Shown: positions 51,656 to 61,309, counted from the first letter of the stretch. The stretch: DNA of 64,000 nt from Schumannella luteola (GCF_013408685.1 NZ_JACBZY010000001.1:992001-1056000), one strand, 5' to 3'. Program-made: numbers and translations. The notes: generated by a model not told the origin, from the letters alone.

Positions 51656-53758
51656 TCAGCCGCGCAGGGCGCTCCAGACCGTGACCGCGGCGGCGGCCGA
51701 CCAGGACTGCGGGCGGCAGGCCGCCGGGTAGGGCACGGGCGACGGGATGTCGGCGGCACGATCGCCGCCGTGCAGCTCGGGCATGCGGTAGCCGAAGCCG
51801 GCGGCCGCAGCGAGGAGCCCCTCGGCGAGCTGGCGGGCCTCGGGGCGGCGACCCTCGAGCAGCAGCCCGCGGATGACGACCGCGGTGTCGTGCGCCCACA
51901 CCGACCCGCCGTGATAGCTCAGCGGCCAGAAGCCCGCGTCGTCGCTCGACATCGTGCGCAGTCCGTAGCCGGAGTCGAGCGCCGGCGAGGTGACCGCGCG
52001 GGCGACGTGGTCGACCTGGGCCGTGTCGAGCAGACCCGTGCCGAGCAGGTGGCCGATGTTCGAGGTGAGGCTGTCGACGGGGCGCTTGTGCGCATCCAGG
52101 GCGATCGCCGGGTACGGGGTGGATGCCGTGTCTGCCGCGTCGCTGATCCAGAACGACCGGGATGCGATGCGCAGGCGCTCGGCCCAGGCGCGCCAGCCGG
52201 CGACCTCATCGGCGAGGGCCGCCGCGGCATCCGCGTCCGCATCCGAGTCGGGCTCCCGGTCGGCGCCAGCGCCGGTGCCGCCCGGCGCCGCGCCGAGCGC
52301 CTCGAGCAGGTCGGCGCCGTGCACGGCCGCCTCGTAGGCGTAGCCCTGCACCTCGACGAGCGCGATCGGGCCCTCGGCGAGACGGCCGTCGCGCCACTGC
52401 ACCGAGTCGCCGCTGTCCTTCCAGCCCTGGTTGGCGAGGCCGCGTCCGCTCTCGTCGACGTACTCGAGCAGTCCATCGCCGTCGCTGTCGCCGAAGTCGC
52501 GCATCCACGCCAGGGCGGCGCGCAGCTGCGGCAGCAGGGCGCGCACCTCGGCCTCGGGGAGTCCGGCGCGCCAGGCGTCGTGCAGCAGGCAGATCCAGAG
52601 CGGGGTCGCGTCGACCGTGCCGTAGTAGAGCGGCGGCAGCTCGAGGTTCTCGGTCGGCAGGCTGAGGGTGGCGCTGCGCAGCTCGTGCATGATCTTGCCC
52701 GGCTGCTCGGCCGTCTCGGCGACGCGTTCGCGGCCCTGCAGCTCGGCGAGCGCGCGCACGGTGCTCGCGGCGATCGCGACGCCGCCGTCGAGCGGAAGCA
52801 GCAGGCGGGCGGCCCAGAGGGCGTCGCGGCCGAACATCGTGAGGAACCACGGGGCGCCCGCGGCGAGGAACTCGGCGTCCGATCCGCGGCGCACGAGGCG
52901 CAGCGCATCCAGGTCGGCGAGGGCGCGGTCGAGCCAGCGGTGCACGCGGTCGTCGTCCGCGGCGCCGGCTCCGGTGTCGTCGACACCGTCACGGTCGGGC
53001 GGGCTCCAGGGGGTCGGATGCGGTGAGGCATCGACGACGGCGCGCTCGTCGTGCAGGTCGAGGGACCACGCCAGGGAGGCCTCGCCGCGCGGCGGCACCA
53101 CGACATCCCAGCTGAGGATGATCGCGGCCGGGTCGTCGGCATCGGCATCGGCGTCGGCGTCGGGTCGGATGACCGCATCCGGGGCGCGCAGCAGCGCTGT
53201 CAGCCCGTCGCGACCCCAGCTCGCGGCAGCGTCGGCATCCGCGCGGAGCTCGACACGCACGGCATAGTCGCCGCGCCGGCCCTCCTTGACCGCGCTCATC
53301 GGCGAGAGGTCGGCGTGCAGCCGCAGCTCGACCGGCACCCGCAGCTCGAGGTCGCGGCGGGAGCGGATGACGAGGATCTCGTCGACGCCGTCGGCGCGCA
53401 CCCTGCGGGTCAGCTCGCTGCGCACGTCGGGGTCGGCTCCGGGGCCGTCGAGCTCGCGATGCAGGCGCACGACGCGCAGCTCGGTCGCCGCGTCCTGCGC
53501 GGTCGCGATGTGCTCGCCGGGGGCGTCGGCGACGCTGAGCCGCCAGCCGTCGAGCACGCGGGTGTCGCCGAGGTAGAGCCCGTCGATGACGACCGGCGCG
53601 GCCGACGTGGATGCGGCCGTCACGGAGTCGCCGATCGTTCCGTCGGGGCGCGACCAGGCCTGCGCGGGAGCGCGCAGCGCGATCGCCGCGTCGTGCAGGA
53701 ACGGCTGTCGGGGGATGGGGTGCTGCATGATCCGCTCGCCCTTGAATCGGTTGCTCAT
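51656..53758 (-). CDS. Amylo-alpha-1,6-glucosidase / glycogen-debranching-type glycosidase
   Basis: 700 residues. The N-terminal about 230 form the 'glycogen debranching N-terminal' beta-sandwich ('FLHDAAIALRAPAQAWS', 'GLYLGDTRVLDGWRL'). The C-terminal part is an (alpha/alpha)6 barrel: 'APWFLTMFGRDALWAARLLLPLD' split near 300-325, 'GKIMHELRS', 'YYGTVDATPLWICLLHDAW', 'YVDESGRGLANQGWKDSGDSV' and 'YHGGSVWAHDTAVVIRGLL'. Acidic catalytic residues are plausible in GRD and QGWKDS. It is divergent from a LacI/ABC sugar cluster, so it probably trims the imported oligosaccharide. An alternative ATG lies ten codons downstream (53728). Confidence 0.92.
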   Translation of the reverse strand: MSNRFKGERIMQHPIPRQPFLHDAAIALRAPAQAWSRPDGTIGDSVTAASTSAAPVVIDGLYLGDTRVLDGWRLSVADAPGEHIATAQDAATELRVVRLHRELDGPGADPDVRSELTRRVRADGVDEILVIRSRRDLELRVPVELRLHADLSPMSAVKEGRRGDYAVRVELRADADAAASWGRDGLTALLRAPDAVIRPDADADADADDPAAIILSWDVVVPPRGEASLAWSLDLHDERAVVDASPHPTPWSPPDRDGVDDTGAGAADDDRVHRWLDRALADLDALRLVRRGSDAEFLAAGAPWFLTMFGRDALWAARLLLPLDGGVAIAASTVRALAELQGRERVAETAEQPGKIMHELRSATLSLPTENLELPPLYYGTVDATPLWICLLHDAWRAGLPEAEVRALLPQLRAALAWMRDFGDSDGDGLLEYVDESGRGLANQGWKDSGDSVQWRDGRLAEGPIALVEVQGYAYEAAVHGADLLEALGAAPGGTGAGADREPDSDADADAAAALADEVAGWRAWAERLRIASRSFWISDAADTASTPYPAIALDAHKRPVDSLTSNIGHLLGTGLLDTAQVDHVARAVTSPALDSGYGLRTMSSDDAGFWPLSYHGGSVWAHDTAVVIRGLLLEGRRPEARQLAEGLLAAAAGFGYRMPELHGGDRAADIPSPVPYPAACRPQSWSAAAAVTVWSALRG

Positions 53759-53855
53759 GTGGGGCTCCGGGCGTCTCGGCGTCGGGCTCCGTGTCGGTCG
53801 TCGAACCGGCCGGGGGTTGACTCGGGCGGTTCGGGAGGTAACCTAACACCGCGGA

Positions 53856-53869
53856 TTTGATCGTTCAAA
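53856..53869. promoter_or_regulatory. LacI-type operator
   Basis: TTTGATCGTTCAAA: arms TTTGA / TCAAA around TCGT, the usual LacI/GalR pattern with central CG. It lies between the divergent glucosidase and lacI genes and could control both. Confidence 0.65.
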
Positions 53870-53943
53870 CAATTCGCACCGGAGACACCGCGACCCCCAT
53901 GGCGGCGCCCCGCATCCCCCACGACGACGAAGTCGGAGACGAC

Positions 53944-55059
53944 ATGACGGCCACCCCGCTCCCCACGATCGACGACGTCGCCGTCGCCGCGGGAGTGTCG
54001 CGTCAGACCGTCTCGAACGTGCTCAACGCGCCCGACATCGTGCGCGAGGCGACCCGCCAGAAAGTGCGCGACGCGATCGACGCGCTCGGCTACCGGCCGC
54101 ACGCCTCCGCCCGCCGACCGCGCACGCAGACCAGCAGCACGATCGGCATCCGGATGGGCGCCCTCTCGCGCGGCGGCGTCTCCGGCGCCGTGCTCGACCG
54201 CTTCCTGCACGCCCTGACCGAGCGGGCCGACAGCCGCGGCATGCGCATCATGCTCTTCACCGCCGCCGACGAGGCCGCCGAGATCGAGCAGTACCGTCGC
54301 CTGCGCGACGGCGCCGACGTCGACGCGCTCGTCGTCACCGGAACCGCCTACGGCGACGCCCGCCTCGACTGGCTCGCCGACAACGGCGTGCCCTTCGTCG
54401 CCTTCGGCCGGCCCTGGGGCTCGGCCGATCTCGACGACCCGCGCCGGCCCTGGGTGGATGTCGACGGCGCCGACGGCGTGCGCCAGGCGACCGTGCACCT
54501 GGCCGGTCGAGGGCTGCGCCGCATCGGCTACCTCGGCTGGCCGGACGGCTCCGGCACCGGCGACGACCGCCGCAGCGGCTGGGTCGCGGCGATGCGCGAG
54601 CTGTTCGGCGACGCCGGAGCCGACGGAACGACCGACGCCGACCTCGAGTCCCTGACCATCCGCGCCGAAGAGGGCGTCGCCCCCGCGCGGGTCGAGCTCG
54701 AGCGCCTCCTCGCCGGCGGCACCGATCTCGAGGCGCTGGTCTGCGCGAGCGACTCGCTCGCGCTCGGCGCGATGATGGCCGTGCGCGAGGCCGGGCATCC
54801 GAAGTTCCCCGTCATCGGCTTCGACAACACGCCCGTCGCGGGCGCCGTCGGCCTCTCCAGTGTCGACCAGCAGCTCGACCAGGTCGCCCTCGCGGTGCTC
54901 GACCTGCTCATGGGCGAGCACGGCCGCCGCGTGCTGAACCCCGACGAGATCGACGGTGCACGGCACCGCCTCGTCACCCCCAAGCTCATCGTCCGCCGGT
55001 CGAGTCACCTGGCGCCCGTCGACGAGGCCGGATCCACAGCATCCGGCACCAACGAGTGA
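53944..55059 (+). CDS. LacI family transcriptional regulator
   Basis: 371 residues. HTH at the N-terminus: 'TIDDVAVAAGVSRQTVSNVLNAPDIV' in about 8-33, hinge helix 'RPHASARRPRT', then a periplasmic-binding-protein-like sugar domain ('GIRMGALSRGG', 'DALVVTGTAYGD', 'GADGVRQATVHLAGRGLRRIGYLG', 'ALVCASDSLALGAMMAVREAG', 'VIGFDNTPVA'). GGAG five bases before the ATG at 53944 decides the start over two upstream Met codons. It heads a cluster with the binding protein and two permeases. It probably represses sugar uptake and the divergent glucosidase until its ligand is present. Confidence 0.92.
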   Translation: MTATPLPTIDDVAVAAGVSRQTVSNVLNAPDIVREATRQKVRDAIDALGYRPHASARRPRTQTSSTIGIRMGALSRGGVSGAVLDRFLHALTERADSRGMRIMLFTAADEAAEIEQYRRLRDGADVDALVVTGTAYGDARLDWLADNGVPFVAFGRPWGSADLDDPRRPWVDVDGADGVRQATVHLAGRGLRRIGYLGWPDGSGTGDDRRSGWVAAMRELFGDAGADGTTDADLESLTIRAEEGVAPARVELERLLAGGTDLEALVCASDSLALGAMMAVREAGHPKFPVIGFDNTPVAGAVGLSSVDQQLDQVALAVLDLLMGEHGRRVLNPDEIDGARHRLVTPKLIVRRSSHLAPVDEAGSTASGTNE

Positions 55060-55071
55060 AAGGAACCCCCG

Positions 55072-56295
55072 ATGAAGATGTCGAGATGGGCTCTCGTGAC
55101 GGTCGCGCTCGGCGCGACCGTGGGCCTGACGGCGTGCGGCTCCGGCTTCAGCAGCGGAGCGAAGCAGGATGACAGCAAGGCGCTGACCGTGCTGATCGGC
55201 TCGTCCGGCGACGCCGAGACGAAGGCCGTGAAGGATGCCGTGGCGACCTGGTCGAAGGACTCGGGCATCACGGCCACGGTCAAGGCCGCGAGCGACCTCA
55301 AGCAGGAGCTCGCCCAGGGCTTCAGCTCGGGCAAGCCGGCCGACGTGTTCTACCTGTCGACCGACGCCCTGGCCGGCTACGCCTCGAACGGCTCGCTGCT
55401 GGCCTACGGCGACGACCTGAAGAACAAGGACGACTTCTACCCGGTGCTGCAGAAGTCGTTCACCTACGACGGCAAGTTCTACTGCGCGCCGAAGGACTTC
55501 TCGACGCTGCAGCTCATCGTCAACACCGACCTCTGGTCGCAGGCGGGGCTGACGGATGCCGACATCCCCACCACCTGGGATCAGCTGCAGTCGGTCGCGC
55601 AGAAGCTCACCACCGGCGACCGCAAGGGCCTCGTGATGAGCGGCGAGTACGCCCGCGTCGGCGCCTTCATGGCCGAGGCCGGCGGCAACCTCGTCAACGA
55701 CGAGAACACCGAGGCGACCGCCGACAGCGAGGCCAACCTGCAGGCCCTGCAGTACGTGCAGAAGAACCTGCAGGCCGGCGACTTCGCCTTCGCGAAGGAT
55801 GTCGGCGCGGGCTGGGGTGGCGAGGCCTTCGGCAAGCAGCTCGGCGCGATGACGGTCGAGGGCAACTGGATCACGGGCGCGATGCAGAACGACTTCCCCG
55901 ACGTGAAGTACAAGGTCGTGCCGCTGCCCGAGGGTCCGAAGGGCAAGGGCACTCTGCAGTTCGCGAACTGCTGGGGCATCGCCGCCGACAGCGGCAACAC
56001 GAAGGGCGCGCAGAGCCTGGTCGAGGCGCTGACCGCGAAGAACCAGCAGCTCGCCTTCTCGAAGGCCTTCGGCGTCATGCCGTCGATCCAGTCGGCCGCC
56101 GAGGAGTGGAAGAGCCAGAACGCGCCCCTCGTGCCGTTCATCGAGGCCGCCGACTACGCCAAGACGCCCCCCACGGTGAAGGGCGGGGCGGACGTCGTGA
56201 CCGACTTCAACTCGCAGCTCGCGAGCCTGAAGACGGGAGATCCGAAGACGCTGCTCACGAGCACGCAGAAGAACCTCGAGGCGCTGTTCAAGTAG
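55072..56295 (+). CDS. ABC transporter sugar-binding lipoprotein
   Basis: 407 residues. Lipoprotein signal with lipobox 'LTAC' (Cys22). Family 1 solute-binding fold: 'LTVLIGSSGDAETKAVKDAVATW', 'GKPADVFYLSTDALAGYASNG' in the hinge region, 'YDGKFYCAPKDFSTLQLIVNTDLW' and 'GLVMSGEYARVGAFMAEAGG', as in MalE-like oligosaccharide-binding proteins. It delivers sugar to the two permeases encoded downstream. GAAAGGA precedes the ATG, 12 bases after lacI. A hairpin follows the gene, which may raise its level over the permeases. Confidence 0.95.
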   Translation: MKMSRWALVTVALGATVGLTACGSGFSSGAKQDDSKALTVLIGSSGDAETKAVKDAVATWSKDSGITATVKAASDLKQELAQGFSSGKPADVFYLSTDALAGYASNGSLLAYGDDLKNKDDFYPVLQKSFTYDGKFYCAPKDFSTLQLIVNTDLWSQAGLTDADIPTTWDQLQSVAQKLTTGDRKGLVMSGEYARVGAFMAEAGGNLVNDENTEATADSEANLQALQYVQKNLQAGDFAFAKDVGAGWGGEAFGKQLGAMTVEGNWITGAMQNDFPDVKYKVVPLPEGPKGKGTLQFANCWGIAADSGNTKGAQSLVEALTAKNQQLAFSKAFGVMPSIQSAAEEWKSQNAPLVPFIEAADYAKTPPTVKGGADVVTDFNSQLASLKTGDPKTLLTSTQKNLEALFK

Positions 56296-56303
56296 GCCCG
56301 AGC

Positions 56304-56341
56304 GGATGCCGCGGTCGCCTCGGGTGGCGACCGCGGCATCC
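56304..56341 (+). terminator. Intercistronic hairpin after the binding-protein gene
   Basis: Perfect 16-base stem GGATGCCGCGGTCGCC / GGCGACCGCGGCATCC with a 6-base loop between binding protein and first permease; probably partial termination or mRNA 3'-end protection. Confidence 0.8.
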
Positions 56342-56398
56342 ACCCCACGTCCCCCACCCCACATCTCGATCCGATCCCCACGAAAGGGAGTGACGAGC

Positions 56399-57499
56399 AT
56401 GGCGAACGCACGCAGACGCCTGCGCCGCGGCGAAGGCCTCGCGGGCTGGCTGTTCACGGCGCCCGTGATCGTGATCCTCGGACTGTTCCTGCTCGTGCCC
56501 GTGCTCATGGCGGCGTGGGTGAGCGTGTCGGACTGGACCGGCCGCGGCAGCCCCTTCGCCGCGGGCGTGAACTTCATCGGCGGTGACAACTACGTCCAGA
56601 TCCTGGGCGGCGGCGGGCTCGCCGAGCGTGACTTCGGCATCTCGCTGAAGAACAATTTCTGGTACGTGATCCTCGTCGTGCCGCTGCAGACGATCGTCGC
56701 GCTGGGGCTGGCGCTGCTGGTCAACAAGCGCATCCTGCGCGGGCGCGGCTTCTTCCGCACCGCCTTCTACTTCCCGTCGGTCACGAGCTCGGTCGCGATC
56801 ACGGTGCTCTGGCTGTTCCTCTTCACCGGCTCGGGCGCGGTCAACGCGGTGCTGTCGTGGGTCGGCATCAACGGCCCCGACTGGTTCAACGACCCCTCGG
56901 GCATCTTCCACTTCGGCGCGACGAGCGGGCCCGAGGCGCTGACCGGCCCGACCGCGCTCGGCGTCAGCTGGTGGGACTGGCTCGGGGGGCCCTCGGTCGC
57001 GATGAGCGCCTTCGTCATGCTCGCCGTGTTCACGACCGGCGGCACGTTCATGCTGCTGTTCCTCGCGGCCCTGCAGAACCTCTCCGGCGAGGTGCAGGAG
57101 GCGGCCGAGATGGATGGGGCCAACGCGGCCCAGCGCTTCTTCCGCGTCACGCTGCCGCAGCTGCGGCCGACCCTCTTCACCGTCATCACGCTCGGCCTGA
57201 TCGGCTGCTGGCAGGTCTTCGACCAGATCTACACCGGCACCCAGGGGCAGCCGGGCAAGACGACCCTGACGCCCGCCTACCTCTCCTACACCTCCGCTTT
57301 CGACAGCAACGAGTGGGGTCGGGGCGCGGCGATCGCGTTCATCCTGTTCGCGATCATCATCGTGTTCACCCTCGTGCAGCGCTGGGTGCTCGCCGAGCGC
57401 AAGGTGTCGCGCCGCCGCATGCGGTGGATCGAGGATGCGCGCGGCGACGTGGCCGGCGTCGCCTCCGACGCGGCGCGCGTGAGCGGAGGTGCGCGATGA
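56399..57499 (+). CDS. ABC sugar permease, MalF type
   Basis: 366 residues with six to seven membrane segments. The EAA loop that docks the ATPase is 'EAAEMDGANAAQRFFRVTLP' (about 237-256) with the conserved G. The N-terminus 'GWLFTAPVIVILGLFLLVPV' and a long extracytoplasmic loop before the core are MalF-like. AAAGGGAG precedes the ATG. The stop overlaps the second permease gene (ATGA). No ABC ATPase gene is in the cluster; a shared MsiK-type ATPase elsewhere is the usual solution in actinobacteria (inference). Confidence 0.95.
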   Translation: MANARRRLRRGEGLAGWLFTAPVIVILGLFLLVPVLMAAWVSVSDWTGRGSPFAAGVNFIGGDNYVQILGGGGLAERDFGISLKNNFWYVILVVPLQTIVALGLALLVNKRILRGRGFFRTAFYFPSVTSSVAITVLWLFLFTGSGAVNAVLSWVGINGPDWFNDPSGIFHFGATSGPEALTGPTALGVSWWDWLGGPSVAMSAFVMLAVFTTGGTFMLLFLAALQNLSGEVQEAAEMDGANAAQRFFRVTLPQLRPTLFTVITLGLIGCWQVFDQIYTGTQGQPGKTTLTPAYLSYTSAFDSNEWGRGAAIAFILFAIIIVFTLVQRWVLAERKVSRRRMRWIEDARGDVAGVASDAARVSGGAR

Positions 57500-58362
57500 G
57501 CGCCGTGATCGATCGCCCCGGCCGGCGCCGCGGACTGCGCTCCCGGTTCGGCGGCGGCGTGGTCTACCTGCTGCTGGCCGCGCTCGCCGTGATCTACATC
57601 TTCCCGTTCCTCATCGACGTGGCGACGTCGTTCAAGACCGAGGCGGAGGCCGCATCCAGCCCGCTGTCGCTGATCCCGCAGAACTGGACGACCGCGGCCT
57701 ACGAGCGGCTCTTCCTGCACTCCGACTTCCCGGTGTGGTTCCGCAACACCGCGATGGTGACGGTGTTCGTCACGGCCGGCCGGGTGTTCTTCGACTCGCT
57801 CGCCGGCTATGCGCTCGCGCGGCTGCGCTTCCGCGGGCGGGGGATCGTCTTCGGGGCGCTGATCGCGGTCATGGCGGTGCCGAACGTGGTGCTGCTGATC
57901 CCGAAGTTCCTGGTGATCAACCAGCTCGGCATCTTCGACTCCTACGTCGGCCTGATCGTGCCTCTGCTGGTGGATGCGGCGGGCGTCTTCATCATGAAGA
58001 ACTTCTTCGAGTCGATCCCCGTGTCGGTCGAGGAGCAGGCGCGCATCGACGGCGCCGGCACCTTCCGGGTGTTCTGGTCGGTCGTGCTGCCGATGGCGCG
58101 GCCCGCGCTCGTGACCATCATCATCCTGAGCTTCCAGGGGTCGTGGAACGAGCTGGCGCACTTCATCGTCGCCGCGCAGGACCCGCAGCTGACGACCCTG
58201 ACCAAGGGCGTCGCGCAGCTCGCGAGCGGCCAGCTCAGTCAGGGCAGTCAGTACCCGATCAAGCTCGCCGCCGGCGCGATCATGACGATCCCCGTCGCGA
58301 TCATGTTCTTCATCTTCCAGCGCCGCATCATGAACTCGAGTTCGGGAGCGGTGAAGGAGTAG
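57496..58362 (+). CDS. ABC sugar permease, MalG type
   Basis: 288 residues with six membrane segments. EAA loop 'EEQARIDGAGTFRVFWSVVLP' (about 178-198, one residue given short here as positions) and the MalG-like ending 'IMFFIFQRRIMNSSSGAVKE' with the 'FQRR' segment. It pairs with the preceding MalF-type permease and is translationally coupled to it. It is convergent with the APC transporter gene, only 39 bases away, without a clear hairpin between them. Confidence 0.95.
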   Translation: MSAVIDRPGRRRGLRSRFGGGVVYLLLAALAVIYIFPFLIDVATSFKTEAEAASSPLSLIPQNWTTAAYERLFLHSDFPVWFRNTAMVTVFVTAGRVFFDSLAGYALARLRFRGRGIVFGALIAVMAVPNVVLLIPKFLVINQLGIFDSYVGLIVPLLVDAAGVFIMKNFFESIPVSVEEQARIDGAGTFRVFWSVVLPMARPALVTIIILSFQGSWNELAHFIVAAQDPQLTTLTKGVAQLASGQLSQGSQYPIKLAAGAIMTIPVAIMFFIFQRRIMNSSSGAVKE

Positions 58363-58401
58363 CGGGCTGGCCGACGAGGACGGCTATGGTGGCGACGGCG
58401 C

Positions 58402-60570
58402 TCAGTCGCCGTTCTCGAGGCGCGACTCGGCGTAGGGGTCGTCGTTCTGGCGGCGCGGCGCATCCGGCCACTTCCCGCCGACGACGGCCGCCGAGTTGCG
58501 GAAGTCGCTCGCCTCACGGCGTGCCTCGGCGCTGCGGTTCGCGCGCAGGGCCGCCGGCGGCAGCGCCCGACGCGGGGCGACCCCGCGACGCACCTCGCCG
58601 CGGCGCACATCCCCCGGCAGGGCTCGCGAGCGGCGGCCGTAGATGAGGTCGGAGCTGTCGAGCAGCCACGGCACGATCGCGACCATGACGCCGTGCACGA
58701 GCATGAGCTTCTGGCGGATGCGGCGGGCTTTGTGGTTGTGCAGGATGCCCTCCCACCAGTGCCCGACGATGTACTGCGGCGTGTAGACGGTGACGACCTC
58801 GGCGCCGTGCTGCTCGCGGTGCTTCTTGATGTACTTGATGAGCGGCAGGCTGATGTCGCGATAGGGCGACGAGAGCACCGTCAGCGGCACCTCGATGCCG
58901 TGCTCCGCCCACTCCCGCTCGAGCTGCCGGCTCGACTCGTCGTCGATCGACACGTGCACGGCCTCGATCGATCCGTGGCGGGCGGCGATCGCGTAGTCGA
59001 GCGCCTTCAGCACGGGCTTCTGCATCCGTCCGACCAGCACGATCGCGTGGTCGCCGGTGGCGCCGAAGGTGGTGTCGGAATCGACCTCCACCTCGCGCTC
59101 GACGTCGCGGTAGTAGCGGTTCACGCCCATCATCAGCAGGAACAGGATCGGCATCACGATGTAGACGAGGTACGCGCCGTGCGTGAACTTCGTGATGGTC
59201 ACGATGACGAGCACCGAGAAGGTGACGAGCGCGCCGACCGCGTTGACGGCGAGGTAGACGGGGATGGGCCCCTGGTTCTTCACGCCCTCCTTGAGGAGGC
59301 GGCGCCAGTGCCGGATCATGCCGATCTGACCGAGCGTGAACGAGACGAAGACGCCGATGATGTAGAGCTGGATGAGCTGCGTCACGTTCGCCTGGAAGAC
59401 GATCATGATCACGCTCGCCGCGACCGCCATCGCGATGACGCCGTTGCTGAAGATGAGGCGGTCGCCGCGGGTTCCGAGCGACTTGGGCGCGTACTTGTCT
59501 TTCGCGAGCACCGAGCCGAGCAGCGGGAAGCCGTTGAAGGCGGTGTTCGCCGCGAGCAGCAGGATGGCCGCGGTCGCCGCCTGGATGACGAAGAACAGCA
59601 CCGAGTTGTTGCCGAAGGTCGCCGCCGCGATCTGCGCGATCATGCTGCGCTGCGGAGTGTCGGCGCAGTTCTGGAAGCCGACCAGGTCGCACGCCTTCTC
59701 GGCGTAGTGCACACCCGAGACGAGCGCCATGATCGTGAGCCCGGCGAACAGGATGATCGCGATCGTGCCCATCATCACGAGGGTGCGCTGCGCGTTCTGG
59801 ATCTTCGGGCGGCGGAACGCCTGCACGCCGTTCGAGATCGCCTCGACGCCCGTCAGGGCGGAGCATCCACTCGAGAAGGAGCGCAGCAGCAGCATGATGA
59901 TCGCCGCGTGCGTGACGTCTTCGGCGCGCACCGAGTACGACGCGCTCTCGGCGACCGGAGCATCCCCCATCGCCATGCGCACGAAGCCGACGACGAGCAT
60001 CACCACGATGCTCGCGATGAACAGGTAGGTCGGCACGGCGAAGGCCTTGCTCGACTCGCTCACGCCGCGCAGGTTGACCGCGGCGAGCACGATGATGAAG
60101 CCGACGGCGATCTCGACGCGGGCGCCGTTCAGCTCGGGGAACGCCGAGATGATGTTGTCGACACCCGACGAGACCGACACCGCGACGGTCATGATGTAGT
60201 CGACCAGCAGCGCGGAGGCGACGACCAGACCGGCCTTCTCGCCGAGGTTCTTGCTCGCGACCTCGTAGTCGCCGCCGCCCGAGGGGTAGGCCTTGATCAG
60301 CAGGCGGTACGACACCACCACGATCAGCATGAGCGCGATGACGGACGCCGCGACCCACGGGGTGAAGCTGAGGAAGCTGAGCCCGCCGATCAGCAGGATC
60401 ATCATGAGCTCCTGCGGCGCGTAGGCCACGGAGGAGAGCGCGTCGCTGGAGAAGATCGGCAGCGCGAACTTCTTCGGCAGCAGCTGCCCCTCGATCTTGT
60501 CGGAGGGGAGCGGCTCGCCGATGATCCAGCTCTTGGGAGAACGATGCTCCCCGGCGCTCTCGTCAGTCAC
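58402..60570 (-). CDS. APC family permease with C-terminal USP-like domain (KimA-like)
   Basis: 722 residues. Twelve membrane segments of the amino acid-polyamine-cation superfamily over about 40-490: 'PIFSSDALSSVAYAPQELM' (first unwound helix), 'SYRLLIKAYPSGGGDYEVASKNLG' in the second/third, 'SGCSALTGVEAISNGVQAF'. The cytoplasmic part (about 510-640) resembles a universal-stress-protein domain ('HAIVLVGRMQKPVLKALDYAIA', 'SIEAVHVSIDDES'). This arrangement is that of Bacillus KimA, a c-di-AMP-controlled potassium importer; potassium transport here is inferred. GTG 60570 was chosen because TAGTGT lies eight bases upstream and family similarity starts after it; TTG 60606 and GTG 60582 are alternatives. 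Confidence 0.88.
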   Translation of the reverse strand: MTDESAGEHRSPKSWIIGEPLPSDKIEGQLLPKKFALPIFSSDALSSVAYAPQELMMILLIGGLSFLSFTPWVAASVIALMLIVVVSYRLLIKAYPSGGGDYEVASKNLGEKAGLVVASALLVDYIMTVAVSVSSGVDNIISAFPELNGARVEIAVGFIIVLAAVNLRGVSESSKAFAVPTYLFIASIVVMLVVGFVRMAMGDAPVAESASYSVRAEDVTHAAIIMLLLRSFSSGCSALTGVEAISNGVQAFRRPKIQNAQRTLVMMGTIAIILFAGLTIMALVSGVHYAEKACDLVGFQNCADTPQRSMIAQIAAATFGNNSVLFFVIQAATAAILLLAANTAFNGFPLLGSVLAKDKYAPKSLGTRGDRLIFSNGVIAMAVAASVIMIVFQANVTQLIQLYIIGVFVSFTLGQIGMIRHWRRLLKEGVKNQGPIPVYLAVNAVGALVTFSVLVIVTITKFTHGAYLVYIVMPILFLLMMGVNRYYRDVEREVEVDSDTTFGATGDHAIVLVGRMQKPVLKALDYAIAARHGSIEAVHVSIDDESSRQLEREWAEHGIEVPLTVLSSPYRDISLPLIKYIKKHREQHGAEVVTVYTPQYIVGHWWEGILHNHKARRIRQKLMLVHGVMVAIVPWLLDSSDLIYGRRSRALPGDVRRGEVRRGVAPRRALPPAALRANRSAEARREASDFRNSAAVVGGKWPDAPRRQNDDPYAESRLENGD

Positions 60571-60578
60571 GAGCGGAG

Positions 60579-60584
60579 ACACTA
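60579..60584 (-). promoter_or_regulatory. Candidate leaderless -10 element (TAGTGT)
   Basis: Minus-strand TAGTGT eight bases before the GTG at 60570. Confidence 0.4.
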
Positions 60585-60741
60585 CTCCGGCCGGGTTGCC
60601 CGTCAAAGCCGGATTTTCCGGGCTTGCGGCGGCTGTCGAGCGGGGGTTCAGGTTGCGCGACAGGCGTCGTGATCCCGACCCGCGTTCTGCGGGGTCGCCG
60701 TGCGGTCGTCGCGCGCGCTCGCGACGGTGCCGCGGCGCTCG

Positions 60742-61275
60742 TCAGAGCAACGCGAGCGCGATCACGGCGAGCACGGTGGATGCGACGGCCGCGAGAGTGC
60801 GGACGGCGTTCCACGCGGTCCACGGGCGCTCGAACGCGGCACGCGCCGCCCGCGGTTCGCGACCGCCGTCGCGCTCGAGGGCGTCGTTGCGCGGCACGTT
60901 GGCGCCGAGCGTGACGCCGATCACGCCGGCGAGCTGCAGCGCGGCCGCGGCGAACAGGAGCACGACGGCTTCGCCGGGCGTGGTCGTGGCGTCGCTCGCT
61001 GATGCTGCTGCGGCGATCGGCGTGGCCGTGCCCCGACTGAGTCCGACGATCGCAGCGGCGCCCAGCGCGAACAGCGGCAGGAACAGCGGCCCGAGGAAGA
61101 GCGGGTTCATCACGCCCTTGTTGATCGCCCGGAACGCCCCGACGAATGCGCCGTCGTCGACCCGCCGCATCCCCGGCAGCACGCCCGCGGCGAAGCCGAG
61201 CAGGATGCCGGCGCCGAGCCCGGCGAGCACGACCCCGACGATCGTGAGAACCAGGAGCAGCGTCGTGGCGTCCAT
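60742..61275 (-). CDS. DUF1772 family membrane protein
   Basis: 177 residues, four membrane segments. 'GAGILLGFAAGVLPGMRRVDDGAFVGAFRAINKGVMNP' spread over about 20-58 is the DUF1772 (anthrone-oxygenase-like) signature, with the 'QxxN/INKxVMNP' element. The second half has the usual 'GVIGVTLGANVPRNDALE' (family 'T...NVPLN..L'). Function in bacteria unknown. GGAAAGG precedes the ATG. The upstream padR gene is on the same strand, with palindrome family F in the gap. Confidence 0.88.
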   Translation of the reverse strand: MDATTLLLVLTIVGVVLAGLGAGILLGFAAGVLPGMRRVDDGAFVGAFRAINKGVMNPLFLGPLFLPLFALGAAAIVGLSRGTATPIAAAASASDATTTPGEAVVLLFAAAALQLAGVIGVTLGANVPRNDALERDGGREPRAARAAFERPWTAWNAVRTLAAVASTVLAVIALALL

Positions 61276-61309
61276 GTGCGTGCCTTTCCCGAGACTGTGC
61301 TCGCCGGCT

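Noticed and set aside
53755-56589. 944-codon frame opposite lacI and the binding-protein gene
   Set aside because: It crosses several real genes and their intergenic operator; no recognisable protein.
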